From Acidobacteriota bacterium (GTDB taxonomy: Bacteria; Acidobacteriota; Thermoanaerobaculia; UBA5066; Gp7-AA6): DNA of 64,000 nt. A program made the translations under genes and the position numbers. The notes under the pieces were generated by a model, which searched no databases, was not told the origin of the DNA, and saw only the letters and a program-made list of their open reading frames with translations. Location: contig DAHUXD010000013.1 of assembly GCA_027307335.1 (NCBI GenBank), positions 1 to 64,000 of the forward strand. Reading direction: 5' to 3'. Every line of letters begins with the position of its first letter. Position 1 is the stretch's first letter. Of this stretch, positions 8,345 to 17,744 are shown piece after piece.

Positions 8345-9459
8345 TAGTCTCCCAGCGCGAACTCGCAGCGGCGGCAGAGGAAGTCCGCCGGCGCCTCCTC
8401 GACGCCGTAGGTCCAGCGGCGCAGCCGCGCCATCGTGTCGCCGGCGAGGAGCCCGGCCACGGTCTCCTGCTTCAGGTCGCCGACCGTGAGGTGCTCGTAG
8501 TAGTCCTGGCAGCAGAGGACCGCCTTCGCCGTCGCGGTGACGTGCAGGTGCTCGAACGGCCGCGAGCCCATCAGCTCGCACCCGCGCAGCCGCTTCTTCG
8601 GCGGCGGCTCCGGCAGGTACGTGCCGCTCGAGGGGCGGCTGCGGATCTTGAACGGCTTGACGTCCCAGCCCTTCGGGCCGAAGCGCTCGCGGATCGCGGC
8701 GACGTCGCGGCGGTGCGCCTCGTCTTCGTCTCCGAGGACCACGATGGCCGTCTCCTCGGCCAGCCGGCGCGCGCGCAGCGCGTCGACGTTGGCGACGACG
8801 CGCGCGAGGTCCTTCGTTCCGTGCAGCTTCTCGTACCGGTCGGGGTCTAAGGTCGGCAGGTTGATCCCGACGTAGCGGAAGCGCCCCATCGCCTCGATCC
8901 GCGCGGCGCGCTCGGCGTCCAAATGAGAGGCGTTCGTCAGGATCGAGACCGGAAGGCCGTGGTCGAACAGGACGCGGCACCGCTCCTCGAAGAGGGGGTC
9001 GACGGTCGGCTCGTTGTAGTTGGAAAGGAAAACGACGACGTCGCGGCCGGCCGCGGCGACGACCTGGTCGACCAGCGAGGTGAAGAGTTCCTGGCTCATG
9101 ACCTCCTTGTCGCGCGGATCCACGGACACCGGGCAGAACGGGCAGCGGTGGTTGCAGCTCGTGCAGGTTTCGAGCGACACGTAGAGCAGGTGGGTGCGGC
9201 GCGCCTCCGCGAAGACGTCCTCGATCAGGAACCGCGCCGAGCGCAGGTGCGCCAGCAGGGCCGGGTCCGCGACCGCGGCCGGGTCTTCCCCGGCCTCGAT
9301 CCGCCGGAGGGCTGCGTAGGCCGGGCCGTCCTTCGAGAGCGAAGCCCCCGTCGACGGGTTGTACACCTCCGTCCCGCGATCGTGCAGGAAGGGGGTGGGC
9401 CGCTCCGCCGCGAGCACCGCGGCGCCCCGAGCGCCCTTCGAGGGGCCACTGTCGCTCAT
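8344..9459 (-). CDS. Radical SAM/SPASM protein with N-terminal RRE-like segment
   Basis: 371 residues, ATG at 9459. Residues about 20-85 (PTPFLHDRGTEVYNPSTGAS and following) resemble the PqqD-like winged helix that often precedes SPASM enzymes. The radical SAM cluster is C102-x3-C106-x2-C109, binding the 4Fe-4S that cleaves S-adenosylmethionine. The C-terminal part has several more cysteines (CEL near 293, VLCCQDYY near 314, CRRCEF near 366), the SPASM pattern for auxiliary clusters. The substrate is unknown: family members modify peptides, carbohydrates or cofactors. No short precursor-peptide gene is visible nearby, so a glycan substrate is at least as likely. It overlaps the Wzt-like gene by one base. 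Confidence 0.85.
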   Translation of the reverse strand: MSDSGPSKGARGAAVLAAERPTPFLHDRGTEVYNPSTGASLSKDGPAYAALRRIEAGEDPAAVADPALLAHLRSARFLIEDVFAEARRTHLLYVSLETCTSCNHRCPFCPVSVDPRDKEVMSQELFTSLVDQVVAAAGRDVVVFLSNYNEPTVDPLFEERCRVLFDHGLPVSILTNASHLDAERAARIEAMGRFRYVGINLPTLDPDRYEKLHGTKDLARVVANVDALRARRLAEETAIVVLGDEDEAHRRDVAAIRERFGPKGWDVKPFKIRSRPSSGTYLPEPPPKKRLRGCELMGSRPFEHLHVTATAKAVLCCQDYYEHLTVGDLKQETVAGLLAGDTMARLRRWTYGVEEAPADFLCRRCEFALGD

Positions 9460-9508
9460 CCGAATGATCTTACCGCCGACGCTCGGGCTCGAGGGCCGAG
9501 CCGAGGAT

Positions 9509-9538
9509 CCCCTCCCCCCGGTGTTCCGGAGGGAGGGG
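9509..9538 (-). terminator. GC-rich hairpin after the PKD protein gene
   Basis: A 13-bp stem (9509-9521 with 9526-9538, loop TGTT, one wobble in the minus-strand RNA) lies 15 bases after the stop of the PKD gene. There is no T-run after it, so termination would be inefficient or factor-assisted; partial read-through into the radical SAM operon is possible. Confidence 0.5.
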
Positions 9539-9553
9539 AAGGAGTCACGGTCT

Positions 9554-12500
9554 CTAGGGGCTCCCGCAGACGAACGTGCCGAAGTCCTGCACGGGCGCGA
9601 AGGGCGTCCCGTCCGTATTGACGTAGGCCTTGCTCGCGCCCTTCAGCGTGTCGGTCACGGTCAGGTTGACGCCCAGGTTCGTCAGGCCGCTGGCGAACAC
9701 CCAGAAGTGGCCGCCGATCGAGCAGGCGTCGAGGACCTTGACGATGACCTCGGTGTTCGACGAGCTGAAGAACCAGAAGTAGCCGGTATCGGAGGTCAGG
9801 CTCGTGGCGGTGCCGTGGCCGCTCGTGGCCGACGCGCCGGAGCCGGTGGCCCAGTCGGCCGTGACGGTGAACCGGTTGTTCGTCAGGTGCAGCGTGTAGG
9901 GATCGGTGACCGTCAGGCGAATCGTGGCGGTGGCGCTGCCCGAAGTGGTCGTGCCGTCGCCGACGACCGTGAGCTTGACGCTGACGCTGGCGTTCGCCGT
10001 GTACGTGTGCGTCACGGTCGCTCCGGTGTCGCTCGAGCCGTCGCCGAAGTCCCACGTGTACGACTGCGCGTGCGTCTCGAGCGCCGTGAACGTCACCGGC
10101 ACGTTGACGGCGGCGATCCAGGGCGACGACGGCGACGTCCGCGTCGCGCCGCTCGTAATCGAGTAGGCGACGGACGGCGGCGGCGGTCCGGTTGAGGCGC
10201 CCACGGTGAAGCTGACGTCGGCGCTCGCCGACTGGCTGCCCGAGGTCGCCACGACGGTCACGATCTGCGTGCCGGCCGTGGTGAAGACGTGCGTGTTGGT
10301 GCCGTCGGCGGGACCTGGAGTCGGCGGGCATCCGAAGCTGATGCAGCCGTCGAAATCCCAGGCGTAGGAAACCGTGCCGCCGAAGCCCGACGCCGTCGCG
10401 ACGAAGCTGACGGTGTCCCCCACTGCCGGGTTGGACGGGCTCGGCGTCGCGAGCGCCACCGACGGAGCCGTCGTCGCCCGCGACTGGGCATTCAGAACCT
10501 CGCCGGCGGTGCAGGCTTCGTACTGCACGTCCTGAATCGGCCGGAAGGCCGTGCCCTCGGAGTTGTCGTAGGTCTTGGTGACGTTGGTCTGCGTGTCGAG
10601 GACCGTGAGCTGGACCTCGAGGTTCGTCAGGCCGCCCGCGAACACCCAGTGGAAACCGTTGACGTTGCAGGCGTCGAGGACCTTGACGACGAGTTCGAGA
10701 TTGTCGGGGTTGAAGAACCAGAAGTAGCCCGAGTCCGGCGTCAGCACGACCGCCGTGCCGGTGCCGCTCGTGCCCTGCGAGGAGCTCGCCCACGCGGCCT
10801 TGACCTGGTAGCGGCCGCTCGGACCGAGCGAGAGGACTCCGGGATCGAACACCGAGAAGCTCGCGGCGCCCGTGGTGGTGCCGACCGTGTTGGTTCCGTC
10901 GCCCGTAACCGTGAGCGTCACGTTGGGCGAACCCACGGCGGTGAACGTGTGCGTGACCGTCGCCCCGCTGTCGGTCGTGCCGTCGCCGAAGCTCCAATCC
11001 CACGACGTCGCGTGCGTCTCCGCCGCGGTGAACGTGATCGGGACGCCGACGGGGGCCTGCCAGGCGTTGTTCGAGAAGGAAGCGCCGGAGACCGTGAAGC
11101 CGCCGGAGGGCGCGGGAGTTCCGCCGATCGTGATCGAGGTGGTCGCCGTCTTGACGGTCGAGCCGTTGGAGGCCGTCACCGTGACGGTGTGCGTGCCGGG
11201 GTTGACGTAGGTGTAGGTGTTCGGGTTCGGCCCCGACACGGCGGCCTTCGGGGCCGCGGAGGCCCTCGCCGCCGGGACGGTCGAGCAGACGCGAACCACC
11301 CCGCATCCATCACCGCCGCCGCCCCCGCTTCCGCCGCTGCCGCCGCCCGAGCCGGCCGCGACGTCGCCGAAGTCCCACATGAACTGCGTCGGAGAGAAGC
11401 CCTGCGCGGTCGCCGTGAAGGTCACGGGCGCGCCGACCGCCGCGGTCGTCGGGGTGCCGGTGACGGACAGCGTGGCGCCGCCACCGCCGCATTGAGGCGG
11501 CTGGCACCCGCCGGCGCTCACCACGTACGCGGCGACGCCGAGACTGGTGGCGCCAGGGACCAGGGCCTTGAAGTAGCCGCTCGACTGGCTCGACGCCGCG
11601 AACGTCACCGGCCCGGTGCTGGTGGAGCTGCCGATGAGCGTGTCATTCGAGATCGAGGCCGGGCTAGTGTCGCCATTCGCGCTCCTGTAGAAGGTCACTC
11701 CGGGATACACGACGCCGGCGGGAACGCTCTCGTCGTCGAACAGGTAATACGTGTGGCCCTGCGTCATCTGGTACCCGGAGGGAGGGACGTAGTTGACGTC
11801 GCCCGAGTGGCTGGAGCTCGTGTACGCACCGACCGCAGGATTCGGCGAAAAGTCGATGACCGTCAGCGGCAGCGAGACCTGGGACGAGCGCGCCTGGCCC
11901 GTGTGGTCGACATAGTTGTAGGTCAGCTGAACCGTGTACGAACCGGCCGACGCGGGCGCCGTGGTCGGCGCGGTGCCGCCGGCCGCCAGGAACGACGTCG
12001 GCATGTTCCCGGAGAGGCCGCCCGGGGTGAGGAGATAGGTCACGGAGTTGAGCGTCGCGGCCGTCGCCTTCTGCATGAGGTTCTTCAGCGTCAGCGTCGC
12101 GCCCTTCAGCACCGGGTTCGGCGTCATCGAGAAGTTCGGCACGAGGTCGACCTGGGCGACGGCCTTGTTGAGGATCGAAACGGTGTAACCGCCCTTGTAG
12201 GTCGCCGTGAGCGAGAAGCCGGTCGCGGTCGTCGGCACCGTGACGACGGGCCCGCTCGCCGAGCCGGACGGCTGGAACGTCCAGGCGAACGTCGCCTCCG
12301 CCACGTTGCCCTGGGACCCGCTCGCGTCGCCGTTGTTCGCGTTGCCGGCGAGGACCTGCAGCGTCGCCCCGTCGAAGCCCGCGATCGAGACCGCCGGCGG
12401 AACGATCGTGATGCCGGGAGAAACCCACGGCGGAACGCCGTTCCCGTTGACGTTGTGCGTCTGGTCGCCGACGTAGAACGTTCCACCGCTCGCGGGCGAG

Positions 12501-14137
12501 CCGACGCTCGCGTAGCAGTTTGCGCCGGTGGAGGGATTACCGGCGGAGGCGGCGGCAGGGTCGCAGGGAAGGTAGATCGGTGAGAGGGTATTCAAGGGCT
12601 GCCCGCTGCTGCCGTACGCACCACTGAACGCGGCGTCCGGCGCGAAGTTGGCCACGACGCCGCCCGGAAGGTTGATGTCCCAGCTGATCGTGTCGATCGG
12701 CGCGTACGACACTGATTGGTCGGACAGCGAGAACTTGTCGCCGTAGTAATACGTCGTGCGGCCCTGCGCCTGCGCCGTCAGGTCGGTGATGGCGGCGCTG
12801 TTGACCGGAGGCGCGTTCGGATCCGCGTCGATGCACGAGATGTCGAACGTGTCGGTCCGCATGGGACTCTCGACGGTGGGAAGACCGGGCGGCGGCGGAA
12901 CCAGCTCGCGATAGAGATACGCGGTCAGCGTCGATCCGGACGCCTGTACCAGCGCCTCGAACCCGTAGTTGATGTAGTGGGCGCCGTCGCTCGAACCGAA
13001 TCCCGGAATCGAGCGAGCATGCAGCGGCGAGCCGCCCTGGGTCAGCCACTTCGTGTCGTAGACGTCGATCGACGACGCGGACGCGTCGCCGCTGTGGATG
13101 AACAGGCCGGGGAACGGCTGCGGACCCCGCACGATCGCGCGGCGCGCGTTGCCCGAAAACAGGTGGACCTGGCTGACCGTGCCGGCCACCGGATCGTACT
13201 TGAGCACCTGGGTGCCCGCGGCGCCCTCTGCCGCGAAGATGAAGATCTGTCCGTTCACCGTCGCGATGTCCATCTGCTGCGGGTTCGCGATGGCGGCGCC
13301 CGACGCGACCTCGGTCAGCGCGCCGGTGGCCGCGTTGATCTCGGCCACGTGCATCACCAGATCGGGCGTCGTGCCGACGAGGATGTATGCGTCGTAGTTC
13401 GGAATGCTGACGTGCTCGGCGCGAAGACGCACGGCGGTCTGGCCGCTCTGCCAGCTGATCGCGAGCGACGTGTCGATCGGGTTGTGGTAGTCGGGCAGAC
13501 CGCTTGGACTCGACAGATCCGCGAGATAGACGCCGTCACTGTCGATGGGCAGATAGGCGAAATACTTGCCATTGCCCGTGTAGACGACCGTCGACCGGCC
13601 GCCCGGCGGCACTCGGTTCGGGAGGTCGACCTGCTGACCGAAACCCGGAGCGCCGGCGCCGGTGGCCATCGTCGCCTGCGCGGGAAGCCCCGAGAAGTTG
13701 CCGTTCGGATCGTTCGGGGGCGGGGGGCCGCCCTGGGTCCACGGGATCCAGTCCTCGATCATCCGGGCCGTGCCGCTGCCGTCCGAGTTCTCGGCGACAT
13801 CGAAGAACTGCGAACCCTGGTGGCAGTCGCAGAGGATCGGGATGATTCCGACGCTCGAACCGCCTTCGCGTCCGACGATGACCGAGTTGTAGCCGGTCGG
13901 ATTGCCGGGGTTGTTCGCGAGCGAGACCCGGGAGATTCCCCACTGTGTCAGGACGTAGAGGTAGTCCCCGTTGACGCCGAGGGCCATGTCGCCCGACGGC
14001 GGAATCGTGCCGCTCCCCGAGGGCAGCGGTGTCTGTGCCACCACGGGCGGCGTCTGATCACAGACCTGGGCGAGGGCGGGCGACGCCAGGGCCAGGAGCC
14101 CGAGAGCCACACCGAGAGCCAGGGGTTTCCTGAGCAT
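9554..14137 (-). CDS. Large exported PKD-domain protein with duplicated C-terminal modules
   Basis: 1527 residues. The start is the ATG at 14137, which has GGAGG upstream and begins a signal peptide (MLRKPLALGVALGLLALASP, cleavage after AQ near residue 25); an upstream ATG adds only non-secretory sequence. Residues about 25-430 look like a repetitive beta-propeller-type region. PKD/Ig-like cores follow, with WDFGD near 921, WSFGDG near 1050, WDFDG near 1262 and WDFGDG near 1363. Two copies of a further module, each with GYFWFF, a VKVLDAC block and a final cysteine, lie at about 1100-1210 and 1415-1527; together with the preceding PKD they form a tandem [PKD + module] duplication. No membrane anchor or sorting signal is seen. 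Likely a secreted or cell-surface adhesion/structural protein; function unknown. Confidence 0.85.
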   Translation of the reverse strand: MLRKPLALGVALGLLALASPALAQVCDQTPPVVAQTPLPSGSGTIPPSGDMALGVNGDYLYVLTQWGISRVSLANNPGNPTGYNSVIVGREGGSSVGIIPILCDCHQGSQFFDVAENSDGSGTARMIEDWIPWTQGGPPPPNDPNGNFSGLPAQATMATGAGAPGFGQQVDLPNRVPPGGRSTVVYTGNGKYFAYLPIDSDGVYLADLSSPSGLPDYHNPIDTSLAISWQSGQTAVRLRAEHVSIPNYDAYILVGTTPDLVMHVAEINAATGALTEVASGAAIANPQQMDIATVNGQIFIFAAEGAAGTQVLKYDPVAGTVSQVHLFSGNARRAIVRGPQPFPGLFIHSGDASASSIDVYDTKWLTQGGSPLHARSIPGFGSSDGAHYINYGFEALVQASGSTLTAYLYRELVPPPPGLPTVESPMRTDTFDISCIDADPNAPPVNSAAITDLTAQAQGRTTYYYGDKFSLSDQSVSYAPIDTISWDINLPGGVVANFAPDAAFSGAYGSSGQPLNTLSPIYLPCDPAAASAGNPSTGANCYASVGSPASGGTFYVGDQTHNVNGNGVPPWVSPGITIVPPAVSIAGFDGATLQVLAGNANNGDASGSQGNVAEATFAWTFQPSGSASGPVVTVPTTATGFSLTATYKGGYTVSILNKAVAQVDLVPNFSMTPNPVLKGATLTLKNLMQKATAATLNSVTYLLTPGGLSGNMPTSFLAAGGTAPTTAPASAGSYTVQLTYNYVDHTGQARSSQVSLPLTVIDFSPNPAVGAYTSSSHSGDVNYVPPSGYQMTQGHTYYLFDDESVPAGVVYPGVTFYRSANGDTSPASISNDTLIGSSTSTGPVTFAASSQSSGYFKALVPGATSLGVAAYVVSAGGCQPPQCGGGGATLSVTGTPTTAAVGAPVTFTATAQGFSPTQFMWDFGDVAAGSGGGSGGSGGGGGDGCGVVRVCSTVPAARASAAPKAAVSGPNPNTYTYVNPGTHTVTVTASNGSTVKTATTSITIGGTPAPSGGFTVSGASFSNNAWQAPVGVPITFTAAETHATSWDWSFGDGTTDSGATVTHTFTAVGSPNVTLTVTGDGTNTVGTTTGAASFSVFDPGVLSLGPSGRYQVKAAWASSSQGTSGTGTAVVLTPDSGYFWFFNPDNLELVVKVLDACNVNGFHWVFAGGLTNLEVQLTVLDTQTNVTKTYDNSEGTAFRPIQDVQYEACTAGEVLNAQSRATTAPSVALATPSPSNPAVGDTVSFVATASGFGGTVSYAWDFDGCISFGCPPTPGPADGTNTHVFTTAGTQIVTVVATSGSQSASADVSFTVGASTGPPPPSVAYSITSGATRTSPSSPWIAAVNVPVTFTALETHAQSYTWDFGDGSSDTGATVTHTYTANASVSVKLTVVGDGTTTSGSATATIRLTVTDPYTLHLTNNRFTVTADWATGSGASATSGHGTATSLTSDTGYFWFFSSSNTEVIVKVLDACSIGGHFWVFASGLTNLGVNLTVTDTLKGASKAYVNTDGTPFAPVQDFGTFVCGSP

Positions 14138-14285
14138 GAGGAGCCTCCGGACGGGGTTCGGCGATACTCGAGGCCGACGTAATCCACGATCCGATTTCAC
14201 TTTTCCTCCGTAGCCTCCACGTGGGCTGCAGGGGGAAAACCGAAATCGGACCATTCGGGATCGGGCTGGAAGCAGCGAACCACCA

Positions 14286-14324
14286 TGAAAAAGAAAGGTG
14301 GGCGGGGCGCATGCCCCGCCCACC
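14286..14324 (-). terminator. Rho-independent terminator after the 480-residue exported protein
   Basis: A 12-bp perfect stem (14297-14308 with 14313-14324, loop GCAT) is followed on the minus strand by TTTCTTTTTC. It begins 13 bases after the TAA at 14337, ending that transcript before the PKD gene. Confidence 0.88.
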
Positions 14325-14336
14325 GAAGAGATTCGA

Positions 14337-15779
14337 TTAGATACCGATGCCGGTCGGGATCGCCGGAACTGCCGGAGTGATCGTGAACGTCGACGTCTCG
14401 GTGCCGAGCGGGTTGCAGGTCGACGGATCGAGCTGCGTGCCCGGGACGAGGATCGACTCGAGAGCGATGTTGCCCTCGAACGTGTAGTTGACCCACGCCT
14501 GATCGAAGATGCTTCCCTGAACGGTGTTCAGGAAGTTCATGCTGACCCAGCCCGCCGCCGCCGACGGATGACCGAAGGCGCTGATGTTGGTCTGCTGGGT
14601 TTCCAGCGGGAAGTTGTCGACGGTCGTGGAGCAGGGCGAAATGCATCCGCCCTGGGTGATCGTGTTCTCGTCCTCGTCGAAGAACGTGAGAACGACGGTC
14701 GGGCCGTTCACGTCGCAGCTCGCGCCGTTGTACGGTCCGCGCCAAACCTGGAAGTTCGAGGTCAGGATCTCGAGACCCGACGTCGTGTCGGCCAGGTCGA
14801 ACCAGCGGGCGCCGTAGCGCAGGCCGAGGGGCTCGCGCATGTCGCCGTAGCCGATGTTCCAGGGCGAGGAGAGGTTGAGGTCGGTCGTCGGATTGCCGGA
14901 GCCGCAGTTGGCGCACGTCGGGCCGCCCGTGACCGTGCCGGTGATACCGCTGTTGTCGCCGGCGTTCCAGTAACGCGCGTAGAACGTGCGCACCGGAGTC
15001 GCCGAGCTCTGCGCCGCGAGGCCGAACGCGGAGTCGGCCTCGAGGTTGACCGTCGACAGGCCGTAGGTGGGGAGACCGAGACCCGAGGTGAAGATGATTT
15101 CACCGAACAGGTTGTTCTCCATGCCCGCGGCGTTGTTCTGCCAGTAGGCCGGATCCGACGGGTTCGACAGGTTGCAGTAGTTGGCCATGTCGATCGTCAT
15201 GTAGCCCTGGGCGAGACCCAGCGAGCTCCCACCGGCGCAGTCGTTGGTCAGCGAGGTGATGAGGCCATTCGAGAAGGCGGGGCCGAACGCCGGGCTCGGG
15301 TAGTCCGAGATCGCGCGGCTGTTGTCGAGACCCGTCGCCGGGGAGGGCGGATTCACGCGCAGGAAGCCGGCCGGGTAAACCCCGCCGCCCTCGTGCTGGC
15401 AAACGCCGCCGCCGACCGTGGAACCCGCGCTCGGCAGGTTTCCGGCCAGGATGTCCGACATGCGCATCGCCTGAACGTCAAAGCCCGTCAGCGCGACGTT
15501 GAAGTCGAGAAGGAACGACGAATTCCGGTCGTACACGCTGACGTGAGCGACCATCGGCGCCGCCGAAGCGTTGGCGATGGTGACGATCGTGTCGCGCGCG
15601 CCGACGCCGGTGGAGACCAGGGCGGGCGTCGCACCGGTCATGTCGTAGCTGACCTGGAAATAGGGGACGAGCAGCGTCGCAGCCGGGTGCTGGTCGCTGG
15701 TGCACGTCACGGCGGACGCCGAGTTCGCGAACGCGAACACCGCGGCGACAGCCAGACACGCGATGAGAACTTTCTTCAT
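14337..15779 (-). CDS. Exported protein of unknown function (PAATLLVPYF family)
   Basis: 480 residues. The ATG at 15779 has GAGGAGA upstream and starts a clear signal peptide (MKKVLIACLAVAAVFAFANS, cleavage after ASA). The mature N-terminus, CTSDQHPAATLLVPYFQVSY followed by TIVTIANASAAPMVAHVSVY and DFNVALTGFDVQAMRMSDI, matches a type of secreted protein I have seen in many copies in Acidobacteriota-like genomes, but I know of no assigned function. Several cysteine pairs (CQHEGGG, CANCGSG, CISPC) suggest disulfides. Base usage is slightly less GC-rich than the neighbouring enzymes. It has its own terminator and likely its own promoter in the 245-bp upstream gap. Confidence 0.8.
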   Translation of the reverse strand: MKKVLIACLAVAAVFAFANSASAVTCTSDQHPAATLLVPYFQVSYDMTGATPALVSTGVGARDTIVTIANASAAPMVAHVSVYDRNSSFLLDFNVALTGFDVQAMRMSDILAGNLPSAGSTVGGGVCQHEGGGVYPAGFLRVNPPSPATGLDNSRAISDYPSPAFGPAFSNGLITSLTNDCAGGSSLGLAQGYMTIDMANYCNLSNPSDPAYWQNNAAGMENNLFGEIIFTSGLGLPTYGLSTVNLEADSAFGLAAQSSATPVRTFYARYWNAGDNSGITGTVTGGPTCANCGSGNPTTDLNLSSPWNIGYGDMREPLGLRYGARWFDLADTTSGLEILTSNFQVWRGPYNGASCDVNGPTVVLTFFDEDENTITQGGCISPCSTTVDNFPLETQQTNISAFGHPSAAAGWVSMNFLNTVQGSIFDQAWVNYTFEGNIALESILVPGTQLDPSTCNPLGTETSTFTITPAVPAIPTGIGI

Positions 15780-15966
15780 TGAGATCTCCTCGTTACGGTT
15801 AACTCTTCGAAAACACACGATCGAGATTTCCTTCCCTCGAACGATCCCATCACCTCCCACACTTCGATTTATTACACCCGGAAAATTTTGAATTCACGCT
15901 CCTGGCGGGCCTTCCGACCCGTGTATGGATCGGATGATGGGCTTCGTCCTGCCGCCTGTCAAGCAG

Positions 15967-16000
15967 AAAAACCCCTTTTTATGCTCCGGGGTCATAAAAG
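15967..16000 (-). terminator. Possible terminator after the FG-GAP gene
   Basis: In the 245-bp gap 15780-16024 the inverted repeat CTTTTATG/CATAAAAAG, or alternatively CCCC/GGGG followed by TTTTT on the minus strand, lies about 25-60 bases after the stop of the FG-GAP gene. Either fold is modest. The remainder of the gap is AT-richer leader of the 480-residue protein gene, with no clear promoter hexamers. Confidence 0.45.
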
Positions 16001-16024
16001 CCGGCTCAACCCCTTCTGGCCGCC

Positions 16025-17656
16025 CTACTTCCTCCGGTTGAGATACACGTCGAAACCGCCTTTTTCCGTGGGATTCGAGGCGACGACGGTGCGCGACACG
16101 ATCACGTCGAGACGGCCGTCCCGGTCGAGGTCGGCGAGCCGGACGCACTGGCCCGGCGAGGTCAACTTGGGCTCGTCCGCTTCGTCCGCCTCCGCGAACG
16201 ACCCGTCGGACTGCTGGTACAAAATCCGGACGCGGCGAGCATCGCTGTCGAGAAATACGACATCGTCGAGGCCGTCCCCGTCGAGGTCTCCCATCGCGAG
16301 CCCGAAAGTGGTGGACCGGGGATTCTTCGCGCGCCAGAGCCGATGGGCCGTCCACGCGCCGGAGTCGAACGCGTACAGCGTCACTCCCTGCGCCCGGGGA
16401 GGATCCTTCACGCCGAGGGCCATCACGGCGAAGGACGCGGCGAAAGCGGGCCGGCGCGCCTTGCCCCAGGTGCCGGGCGCGGTGGCGTAGGTGTACGAAA
16501 ATCCCTGGACTTCGGGAAAGTAGGCCGATCGGAAGGTGCCGTCGCCCTCGTTGTTCCAAAGGAGGCCGAGCCCGCCGTAGTTGTGACTCGCGGTCAGGAG
16601 GTCCTTTCGGCCGTCGCCGTCGTAGTCCCAGGCGGTCAGGCAATTGGAGTAGTTCGCGTTCTGGATGCCGTCCTTCCGGAACTCCCAGCCCTTGTCCCGT
16701 CCGCGGAAGAGATAGAGACGCACCTGCGCCTTGTCGAGCGTGCGCTCGTCCGCCTGCGGGGCGTCGCGCGAGGCGAGCACGTCGAGCTTGCCGTCGCCGT
16801 CGGCATCGATCAGCGCGACGGCCTGGCTCGAGAAGTCCCGGCCCGGAAGCCCCGCGCGGACGACCTCGAAGCCGCCCTTGCCGTCGCCGAAGAACGAGAC
16901 GAGGCCGGTGCCGTGGGACGCCGACATGACGTCGGCATGGCCGTCGCCGTCGATGTCGCCGACCGCGACGCCGCCGTAGTCGATGGGCGCTCGCGTCAAG
17001 GGCTTGCCGCCCTCCGTGAAGTGGAGGGGCCAGTCGGTGAACCGGCCCTTGCCGTCGCCGATCCAGACGTGCAGGCGCGCGTCGCCCAGGCGCGCGGGCG
17101 GCGCGACGATGTCCGGGATGCCGTCGCCGTTGACGTCCGCCACGACGAACGACGCCCGCCACATGCCGCCGTCCGGCAGCGACGTGTTCGCGACGGGCTC
17201 GAGGCGGACGCGCCCCGGAATGCGGGGCGGCGTGACCGCCTCGAACTCCGAGGGGGGAAGCGCCTTGCCCCCCGAGGGCGGCTCGTTTGGCGGCGGCGCC
17301 GCGGCGTGCTCGGCCTCGGCCGCCGCGCGGCGCTGCCGCTCGGCCTCGATCTCCTCGGGCAGCGCCTTGCCGACGCGGACGTAGTAGTACTGGTCGTCCT
17401 CCTTGTAGAACTCGATCGGCTGCTCGATCATCGGGTTCTTCACGTGCGACGCGTCCACCCTGATGTAGTCCTTCTTCGGCAGGCGCTCGACGTAGTACGT
17501 GTCGGTCTCCTCGACGACGTTCGGATTGATGCGCGCGAGGATGCTCGGCGTCGGCGAGGGCGCGGGAGCGCTGGCGGGCGGGGGCGCCATGGGCTTCTGA
17601 CTCGAGCTCGAGCAGCACACGGTGGCCAGGGCGAGCAGGAGCGCCGTCCGTCTCAT
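16025..17656 (-). CDS. FG-GAP/VCBS repeat surface protein, probable lipoprotein
   Basis: 543 residues, ATG at 17656. A short hydrophobic N-terminus ending in two cysteines (LLALATVCCSSSS) suggests a lipoprotein signal, though the lipobox is not canonical. A proline-rich linker follows. The rest carries calcium-binding FG-GAP/VCBS blades with the DxDGDGxxD loop: VADVNGDGIPDIV near 171, VGDIDGDGHADVM near 232, LIDADGDGKLDVL near 281, AWDYDGDGRKDLL near 341, MGDLDGDGLDDVV near 455 and LADLDRDGRLDVI near 506, so a six- or seven-bladed propeller is likely. Such propellers act in adhesion or polysaccharide binding outside the cell. It sits directly behind the Wzm-like permease gene, 88 bp apart, on the same strand. 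Confidence 0.82.
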   Translation of the reverse strand: MRRTALLLALATVCCSSSSQKPMAPPPASAPAPSPTPSILARINPNVVEETDTYYVERLPKKDYIRVDASHVKNPMIEQPIEFYKEDDQYYYVRVGKALPEEIEAERQRRAAAEAEHAAAPPPNEPPSGGKALPPSEFEAVTPPRIPGRVRLEPVANTSLPDGGMWRASFVVADVNGDGIPDIVAPPARLGDARLHVWIGDGKGRFTDWPLHFTEGGKPLTRAPIDYGGVAVGDIDGDGHADVMSASHGTGLVSFFGDGKGGFEVVRAGLPGRDFSSQAVALIDADGDGKLDVLASRDAPQADERTLDKAQVRLYLFRGRDKGWEFRKDGIQNANYSNCLTAWDYDGDGRKDLLTASHNYGGLGLLWNNEGDGTFRSAYFPEVQGFSYTYATAPGTWGKARRPAFAASFAVMALGVKDPPRAQGVTLYAFDSGAWTAHRLWRAKNPRSTTFGLAMGDLDGDGLDDVVFLDSDARRVRILYQQSDGSFAEADEADEPKLTSPGQCVRLADLDRDGRLDVIVSRTVVASNPTEKGGFDVYLNRRK

Positions 17657-17744
17657 CGAACCTCCTTCGGGGGAAAGCCATCGGAAAGCCGGTCGATGGC
17701 GCTGCAGGAAACTCGCTCGCCCGGCCGTTTATTCGCGCTCTTTC

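Noticed and set aside
9456-11306. 616-codon minus-strand frame inside the PKD gene
   Set aside because: It is a shifted frame of the PKD gene with His/Arg/Asp-rich composition and no motif.
15780-16024. Small RNA or riboswitch in the widest intergenic gap
   Set aside because: No aptamer consensus or strong fold beyond the candidate terminator.
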